DNA of 64,000 nucleotides from Myxococcus eversor. Its GTDB lineage: Bacteria; Myxococcota; Myxococcia; Myxococcales; Myxococcaceae. The position numbers and the translations under genes are program-made. A model generated the notes under the pieces. It worked only from the letters and a program-made list of their open reading frames with translations. It did no database searches and was not told the origin of the DNA. Each line of letters opens with the position of its first letter. Within the stretch, counting starts at the first letter, position 1. Location of the stretch: the NCBI RefSeq assembly GCF_010894455.1, contig NZ_JAAIXY010000009.1, forward strand, positions 124,001 to 188,000, in the 5' to 3' direction. Below are positions 58,963-64,000 of this stretch, in pieces.

Positions 58963-60857
58963 GCTTGGGGAGGTGTCCGTCGTGCGGCGCGGATGTGGAG
59001 TTCACCGCCGGCTCGGCGCAGGTGATTGTGTGCGGCCACTGCCAGACGGTGGTGGCTCGCAAGGGCGACAACTTCGAGTCGCGCGGGAAGATTGGCCGCA
59101 TCCTCGTCACCGACTCGCCGCTCCAACTGGGCGCGGAGGGTCGCTACGCGCGCACCGCGTTCCAGGTGGTGGGCCACCTCCAGAAGGACCATGGCGCGGG
59201 CCCCTGGGACGAGTGGTACGTGGAGTTCTCCGACGGGCGCTCCGCGTGGGTGAGCGAGTCCGAGGGCGCCTTCCACATGGTCCTCGACGCGGGCGTGGAG
59301 GAGGGCGTGTCGCTCTCCGACCTGCACCCCGGCGAGCGCCTGCGCCTGCGCAACCGCGCCTGGGTGGTGGAGGAGCGCGGCCACGGCAAGGTGGTGGCCG
59401 CCGAAGGCCAGCTCCCCAGCGACGTGGACCCCACGCAGGACTCCTATTACGTCGACGCCACCGGCTCCAAGGGCGCCTTCATCACGCTCGACTTCGGCAC
59501 GCGCGACAGGGACCCCGAGGTCTTCATCGGCGAGCGGCTCAAGCTGGAGCAGCTCGGGATTCCCGTCGACCAGCTCCGCCCCCGCGCCCAGCGCAAGGTG
59601 GACCTCCAGCAGGCTCGCTGCACCGAGTGCAACGGCCCCCTGGAGCTGCGCGCCCCGGACAAGTCCCTGCGCGTGGGCTGCCCGTTCTGCGGCGCGCTCC
59701 TGGACGTCAGCAAGGGCAAGCTGTCCTTCCTGCGGCTGTTGGAGAAGCCGGACCACGCGCCCATCATCCCGCTGGGGGCCAAGGGCACGCTGAAGGGCAC
59801 CGAGTGGATGTGCATCGGCTTCCTGGTGCGCTCCTGCACGGTGGAGGGCGTGCGCTATCCGTGGGAGGAGTACCTGCTCTTCCACCGGGCGAAGGGCTTC
59901 GTCTGGCTGATGCTCTCCAACGGCCACTGGGTGTTCCTGGAGCCGCTGGCCGCCGGTGACGTGGAGCTGGTGCCCCTGAGGTCCGCCTTCCACGACGGCC
60001 GCCGCTACAAGGCCTTCCAGAACGTGCACGCCGTCACGGAGAACGTGCAGGGCGAGTTCTACTGGGAGGTGACGGCGGGCGAGTACGCCGAGGCCACCGA
60101 GTACGTGTCCCCCCCGTACTCCATCAACGTGGACGCCACCGAGGACGAGGTGACGTACACGTTCGGCGAGTACCTGGATCCCCAGGTGGTGAAGGACGCG
60201 TTCAAGCTGAAGGAGGTCGGGCCGACGTACGGCATCGTCCCCAGCCAGCCCAATCCCCTCTCGGCGGGGATGCGCTCCACCATGCTGTGGTCCTTCCTCT
60301 GGATTCTGGGGCTGCTGCTCCTGGCGGGCCTCTTCTCCGGCTTCGCGCGGGAGCAGGTGGTGCTCGAGGAGAGCGTCACGGTGCCCCCTGACGCCGCGTC
60401 CGGCACGCCCGCCGCGATGAAGTTCAGCGCGCCCTTCGAGCTGACCAAGCGCGGCAACATGAAGGTGGAGCTGGCCGCGGGCCTCAGCAACGACTGGATG
60501 GGCGTGCAGGGCGACCTGGTGAACCAGGAGACGGGCGACGTGAGGAGCTTCTATCAGGAGCTCAGTTTCTACCAGGGCAGTGACAGCGACGGCTCCTGGA
60601 GCGAGGGCAGCCCGAGCGAGAGCCTGTATCTGTCCGTGCTTCCGGCGGGCAAGTACGTGCTGCGCACCACGGCGTCCTACGACGCGTCGCCCCGACCGTC
60701 CGCGCGCAACTACAGCGTGAAGCTGGTGCACGACACGCCCAACGGCAGTTGGTTCTGCGTGGCGCTGGGGCTGCTGCTGCTGGCGCCGGCGTTCTCCTTC
60801 TTCCGCTCGCACGGCTTCGAGACGCGCCGGTGGGCGGACAGCAATCTGACGGAATAG
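58959..60857 (+). CDS. Double DUF4178 zinc-ribbon membrane protein
   Basis: A 632-residue protein. Two zinc-ribbon Cys sets: residues 6-29 (CPSCGADV, CGHCQ) and about 221-247 (CTEC, CPFCG). Two DUF4178 units follow the ribbons: about 50-190 (ARTAFQVVGHLQ, WDEWYVEFSDG) and 275-400 (EWMCIGFLVRSC, WEEYLLFHRAKG). TM helices are near 443-463 (TMLWSFLWILGLLLLAGLFS) and 608-625 (WFCVALGLLLLAPAFSF), with a beta-rich domain between. DUF4178 is commonly encoded next to DUF350 and polyamine enzymes. The GTG start overlaps the speD stop. Possibly a membrane platform for the operon; no catalytic residues are recognised. Confidence 0.85.
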   Translation: MSLGRCPSCGADVEFTAGSAQVIVCGHCQTVVARKGDNFESRGKIGRILVTDSPLQLGAEGRYARTAFQVVGHLQKDHGAGPWDEWYVEFSDGRSAWVSESEGAFHMVLDAGVEEGVSLSDLHPGERLRLRNRAWVVEERGHGKVVAAEGQLPSDVDPTQDSYYVDATGSKGAFITLDFGTRDRDPEVFIGERLKLEQLGIPVDQLRPRAQRKVDLQQARCTECNGPLELRAPDKSLRVGCPFCGALLDVSKGKLSFLRLLEKPDHAPIIPLGAKGTLKGTEWMCIGFLVRSCTVEGVRYPWEEYLLFHRAKGFVWLMLSNGHWVFLEPLAAGDVELVPLRSAFHDGRRYKAFQNVHAVTENVQGEFYWEVTAGEYAEATEYVSPPYSINVDATEDEVTYTFGEYLDPQVVKDAFKLKEVGPTYGIVPSQPNPLSAGMRSTMLWSFLWILGLLLLAGLFSGFAREQVVLEESVTVPPDAASGTPAAMKFSAPFELTKRGNMKVELAAGLSNDWMGVQGDLVNQETGDVRSFYQELSFYQGSDSDGSWSEGSPSESLYLSVLPAGKYVLRTTASYDASPRPSARNYSVKLVHDTPNGSWFCVALGLLLLAPAFSFFRSHGFETRRWADSNLTE

Positions 60858-60886
60858 ACGCGCATGGCACGACACGGAGGCGCGGC

Positions 60887-61048
60887 ATGAAGTGGTTCGG
60901 TGGGCTGGTGCTGCTGGGGTACGCGGCCATGATGGTGTCCGGGTGGTCGCCCTTCACCCGGGAGGAGAAGGACCGCGTGCCGGGCAACGTGCGTCGAGGC
61001 CCGGGTGGCATCCTGCTGTGGACCGGTGGTTTTCAGGGAGGGAAGTGA
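60887..61048 (+). CDS. 53-residue single-pass membrane peptide
   Basis: A short protein with one N-terminal hydrophobic segment (FGGLVLLGYAAMMVSGW) and a basic/polar tail ending in WTGGFQGGK. The ATG has ACGGAGG about six bases upstream, and the stop overlaps the next ATG by one base (TGATG), which supports translation. It sits between the DUF4178 and DUF350 genes, so a small subunit of that membrane complex is a plausible role. Confidence 0.65.
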   Translation: MKWFGGLVLLGYAAMMVSGWSPFTREEKDRVPGNVRRGPGGILLWTGGFQGGK

Positions 61049-61275
61049 TGCTGTTACTCGGCGTCGTCGTGAGCTGGCAGGGTGTGCTGGCGAGCGTCAT
61101 CTATTCGCTCATTGGCCTGGCGGTGTTCGTGGCGGGCTTCTTCGTCATCCGCCTCATCATGCCGTTCGACGTGCACAAGGAGCTGGAGGTCGACCAGAAC
61201 ACCGCCGTCGGCATCGTCATCGGCTCCTTCATCCTCGGCCTGTCCATCATCGTGGCCGCGGCCATCGGTGGTTGA
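61048..61275 (+). CDS. DUF350-family membrane protein
   Basis: A 75-residue protein with two membrane helices: residues 10-34 (QGVLASVIYSLIGLAVFVAGF) and 52-72 (AVGIVIGSFILGLSIIVAAA). The loop NTAVG and ends match DUF350 (YjfL-type), which is often found with SpeD-, SpeE- or ATP-grasp-type genes. It starts with a one-base overlap with the small peptide gene and precedes the synthase gene by 40 bases. Function of the family is unknown; a channel-like or subunit role is inferred. Confidence 0.82.
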   Translation: MLLLGVVVSWQGVLASVIYSLIGLAVFVAGFFVIRLIMPFDVHKELEVDQNTAVGIVIGSFILGLSIIVAAAIGG

Positions 61276-61315
61276 GGACCCGGACTCCCGCTCGAAGAAG
61301 AAGTGAAGTGACGAC

Positions 61316-62812
61316 GTGAACAAGACGCTGCTGTACATCACCGTCATCGTCATCGCGACGTGCGGGCTCGTCTACGAGCTCGTCGTCGGGGCGCTCGCCA
61401 GCTATCTGCTGGGTGACTCGATTACCCAGTTCTCCACCGTCATCGGTGGCTACCTCTTCGCGATGGGCATCGGCAGCTACCTGTCGCGCTACATCGACAA
61501 GGGGGTGGCCCAGCGGTTCGTGGAGGTGGAGCTGGCGGTGGCGCTGCTGGGCGGACTGTGCGCCCCGGTGTTGTTCCTCACCTTCACGCTGACGGACCTG
61601 TTCCAGGTGGCGCTGTACGGCAGCGTCATCATCATCGGCACGCTGGTGGGGCTGGAGATTCCCCTCCTGCTGCGCATCCTCAAGGACCAGCTCAAGTTCA
61701 AGGACCTGGTCAGTCAGGTGCTGTCGCTCGACTACCTGGGCGCGCTCGCCGCGAGCGTCGCCTTCCCGCTGCTCCTCGTCCCCAAGCTGGGGCTGGTGCG
61801 CACCTCGCTTTTGTTCGGCGTGCTGAACGCGGCGGTGGGTCTGTGGAGCACGTGGCTGCTCGCGCCGCTGTTGGGCAACCCGCTGCGCCTGCGCGTCAAG
61901 GCGGTGATGCTCACGGTGCTGCTGATGGTGGGCTTCGTGCTGGGAGACCGGCTCACGACGTTCTACGAGGACCAGCTCTACGCGGACGACGTGGTGCACG
62001 CGTCCAGCTCCCCCTACCAGCGCATCGTCCTGACGCGCGGCAAGCGGGGCTTCTCGCTGTTCCTCAACGGCAACCTCCAGTTCGCCAGCGTGGACGAGTA
62101 CCGCTACCACGAGTCGCTCGTGCACCCGGCGATGGTGCGCGCGGGCCGCGCGGAGCATGTGCTCATCCTCGGCGGTGGAGACGGGCTCGCCGCGCGCGAG
62201 GTGCTGCGCTACCCGGAGGTCCGCTCCGTCACGCTGGTGGACCTGGACCCGGCGATAACCGGGCTGGCCATGGGCTACGGGGAGCTTTCGAAGCTCAACG
62301 AGAACGCGCTGAAGGATTCGCGCATGCGCGTCATCAACGCGGACGCCATGCAGTTCCTGATGGAGGGAGACCAGCGCTATGACGTGGTGGTGGTCGACTT
62401 CCCGGACCCGAACAACTTCGCGCTGGGCAAGCTGTACACCACGGGCTTCTACAAGCTCCTGAAGAAGCGGGTGGCGCCGGACGGCGTGGCGGTGGTGCAG
62501 AGCACCAGCCCCCTGTTCGCCCGGCGTTCATTCTGGTGCGTGGAGACGACGCTGAAGGCCGCGGGCTTCTGGACGCAGCCGTACCACGCGCTGGTACCCT
62601 CGTTCGGTGAGTGGGGCTACGTGCTGGTGGCCCATGAGGCGCCGGGCCACCACCGGCCGCTGCCGGAGGGCCTGCGCTTCCTGGACATGCCCACGCTGGA
62701 GTCGCTGACGCTGTTCCCTCCGGACATGAGTCCCCTGCCCACCGAGGTGAACCGGCTCAACAACCAGGTGCTGGTGCACTACTACGAGGAGGAGTGGCGG
62801 CGGTGGAACTGA
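61316..62812 (+). CDS. Membrane-fused spermidine synthase-like aminopropyltransferase
   Basis: A 498-residue protein. Residues 1-215 hold about seven membrane helices (YITVIVIATCGLVYELVVGAL; VVGAL to LLGNPLRL). Residues 225-460 are a SpeE-type domain: DEYRYHESLVHPAM (substrate Tyr/His), VLILGGGDGLAAREVLRYPEV (AdoMet/dcAdoMet site), VDLDPA, and VVVDFPDPNNF with the catalytic Asp. It is predicted to transfer an aminopropyl group from dcAdoMet, made by the neighbouring SpeD, to an amine or other acceptor at the membrane. GTG start; RBS region AAGAAGTGAAGTGA is weak. It overlaps the oxidase gene by 10 bases. Confidence 0.92.
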   Translation: MNKTLLYITVIVIATCGLVYELVVGALASYLLGDSITQFSTVIGGYLFAMGIGSYLSRYIDKGVAQRFVEVELAVALLGGLCAPVLFLTFTLTDLFQVALYGSVIIIGTLVGLEIPLLLRILKDQLKFKDLVSQVLSLDYLGALAASVAFPLLLVPKLGLVRTSLLFGVLNAAVGLWSTWLLAPLLGNPLRLRVKAVMLTVLLMVGFVLGDRLTTFYEDQLYADDVVHASSSPYQRIVLTRGKRGFSLFLNGNLQFASVDEYRYHESLVHPAMVRAGRAEHVLILGGGDGLAAREVLRYPEVRSVTLVDLDPAITGLAMGYGELSKLNENALKDSRMRVINADAMQFLMEGDQRYDVVVVDFPDPNNFALGKLYTTGFYKLLKKRVAPDGVAVVQSTSPLFARRSFWCVETTLKAAGFWTQPYHALVPSFGEWGYVLVAHEAPGHHRPLPEGLRFLDMPTLESLTLFPPDMSPLPTEVNRLNNQVLVHYYEEEWRRWN

Positions 62813-64000
62813 CGCGGCGGGAGCTGGTCGCCGCGTTCCTCGGCTCGGCGGTGGCAAGCGGCTGCAAGCGCGAGCAGCCCCGGGCCCCCATTCCGGGCGC
62901 CATCGTCGACCGCGCGGTGGAGGTGGGGCACCGGCTGCGCGGTGGGCCGCTGCCTCGCGCCCAGACGCTGGAGACAGTGGACGTGCTGGTGGTGGGCGCG
63001 GGCGTCGCGGGCCTGTCCGCCGCGTGGCGCCTGGCGAGCGCGGGCGTGAAGGACGTCCGCGTGGTGGAGCTGGAGGCGGAGCCTGGGGGCACGTCGCGCT
63101 CCGGGAAGAACGCCGTGTCCGCCTTCCCGTGGGGTGCGCACTACCTGCCGGCGCCGACGGAGGACCGGGGGCCGGTGGTGCGGCTGCTGCGGGAGATGGG
63201 CGCGGTGTCCGGCGTGGACGCGCAGGGGCTGCCGACGTTCGAGGAGGAGCTGCTCATCCAGGAGCCGGAGGAGCGCCACTTCTACCGGGGCCACTGGTAC
63301 GACGGGCTCTACCTGCGCGTGGGCGCGACGGCGGAGGACCTGGCGGAGCTGGAGCGCTTCGACGCGAAGATGAATGCCTTCGCCGCGGCCCGGGACGCGA
63401 AGGGACGCAAGGCCTTCGCGGTGCCCACGGCGCGCTCCAGCGACGACGCCGAGTGGACGGCGCTGGATGCGCTGAGCATGGCGGCCTGGCTGACGCGCGA
63501 GGGCTTCCGCTCCACGCGCCTGAAGTGGCTGGTGGACTACGCGTGCCGCGACGACTACGGCGCCACGTCCGAGCACGTGTCCGCGTGGGCCGGCATCTGG
63601 TACTTCGCCGCGCGCCAGGACGGACAGGGCGAGCGCAGCGAGGGCTTCCTGAGCTGGCCCGAGGGCAATGGCCGCCTGGTGCATCAGCTCCTCTCCGCGC
63701 TGCCGCCCCGCGCGGTGGAGCGCGACGTGCTGGTGCACACGGTGGAGCCGGGCGAGCAGGGCTGCCGGGTGGACGCGTTGGATTCACGCACGGGCAAGCC
63801 CCGCTCCTTCCAGGCGCGACAGGTGGTGCTGGCGTGTCCGCGCTTCCTCGCGGCGCACCTGGTGGCGCCGTGGCGGACGGCGCGGCCCGCGTTCCTGGAT
63901 GCCTTCACCTACGCGCCGTGGGTGGTGGCCAACCTGACGCTGTCGTCGCTGCCCGAGTCGCGGGGCTTCCCGCTGGCGTGGGACAACGTGTTCCAGGAGA
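62803..64000 (+). CDS. FAD-dependent amine-oxidase-like protein, Tat lipoprotein (cut by window edge)
   Basis: Only the first 399 codons are present. The N-terminus has a twin-arginine start (LTRRELVAAFLGSAVASGC), with Cys near residue 20, suggesting Tat export and lipid anchoring of a folded, FAD-loaded enzyme. The Rossmann motif VLVVGAGVAGLSAAWRL is near residue 60, with GGTSRSG following, as in amine oxidases. The closest named class is flavin amine/protoporphyrinogen-type oxidase; the substrate is unknown, but the operon suggests a polyamine-like product. GTG start, with a GGAGGAGTGG ribosome site inside the previous gene. Confidence 0.87.
   Translation, partial: MELTRRELVAAFLGSAVASGCKREQPRAPIPGAIVDRAVEVGHRLRGGPLPRAQTLETVDVLVVGAGVAGLSAAWRLASAGVKDVRVVELEAEPGGTSRSGKNAVSAFPWGAHYLPAPTEDRGPVVRLLREMGAVSGVDAQGLPTFEEELLIQEPEERHFYRGHWYDGLYLRVGATAEDLAELERFDAKMNAFAAARDAKGRKAFAVPTARSSDDAEWTALDALSMAAWLTREGFRSTRLKWLVDYACRDDYGATSEHVSAWAGIWYFAARQDGQGERSEGFLSWPEGNGRLVHQLLSALPPRAVERDVLVHTVEPGEQGCRVDALDSRTGKPRSFQARQVVLACPRFLAAHLVAPWRTARPAFLDAFTYAPWVVANLTLSSLPESRGFPLAWDNVFQE

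Overview
The window is GC-rich DNA from a deltaproteobacterium of the Myxococcota, most likely Myxococcaceae (Myxococcus, Corallococcus or Pyxidicoccus type). The basis is the strong G/C bias at third codon positions, the many lipoproteins, a Hanks-type Ser/Thr kinase, an NtrC-type response regulator, TPR/PATAN proteins and long Ala/Glu coiled coils. No taxonomic search was possible. About 60 protein genes are supported. I saw no rRNA, tRNA, CRISPR array, transposase or phage gene.

Layout. 1-4.5 kb: start of prmA (minus), two small lipoproteins, and a double-length M16 zinc protease. 4.7-11.3 kb: a 938-residue coiled-coil protein with an 18-residue repeat, hemW, a TPR membrane protein and a PATAN/J-domain/TPR protein. 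11.5-20.1 kb: two tandem copies of a Flp/Tad-type pilus-subunit cassette (TadE-like, TadG-like, second TadE-like, small Flp-like pilin); copy 1 carries one extra gene. 20.1-21.4 kb: an orphan Leu/Ile/Val-type binding lipoprotein. 21.4-27.9 kb: a complete suf operon (Rrf2 regulator, sufB, sufC, sufD, sufS, sufU, sufT), tightly coupled by ATGA overlaps and closed by a strong hairpin.

28-33.1 kb: a DJ-1/PfpI protein, an isoaspartyl-peptidase/asparaginase lipoprotein, and three paralogous secreted Cys-rich proteins (13 conserved cysteines each) with a shared promoter-like element; a secreted alpha/beta hydrolase lies between the second and third. 33.1-43.9 kb (minus strand): a PQQ-type sugar dehydrogenase with a PKD domain, a YXWGXW-type protein, a TPR/DUF3857/transglutaminase lipoprotein, a Ser/Thr kinase, a GAF protein and a small secreted Lys/Ala/Pro protein. 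44.1-47.4 kb: a coiled-coil lipoprotein, a sensor histidine kinase and an NtrC-family regulator. 47.5-58.5 kb: a mixed set including a C39-like peptidase, a divergent SDR/TetR pair with two operator palindromes, an L,D-transpeptidase, a YjbQ/esterase/cyclophilin operon, an Ala-rich protein, a trigger-factor-like protein and a lipase-like hydrolase.

58.6-64 kb: a polyamine-like operon running off the window: AdoMet decarboxylase (apparent CTG start), a double DUF4178 zinc-ribbon membrane protein, a 53-residue membrane peptide, a DUF350 protein, a membrane-fused spermidine-synthase-like enzyme and a Tat-lipoprotein FAD oxidase. The logic appears to be: make decarboxylated AdoMet, transfer aminopropyl groups at the membrane, and possibly oxidise the product outside the cytoplasm.

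The most notable parts are the duplicated pilus cassette with its Cys cluster, the Cys-rich peptide family with its shared promoter, and the polyamine/DUF4178/DUF350 operon. All functions are inferred from motif reading; no database search was run.
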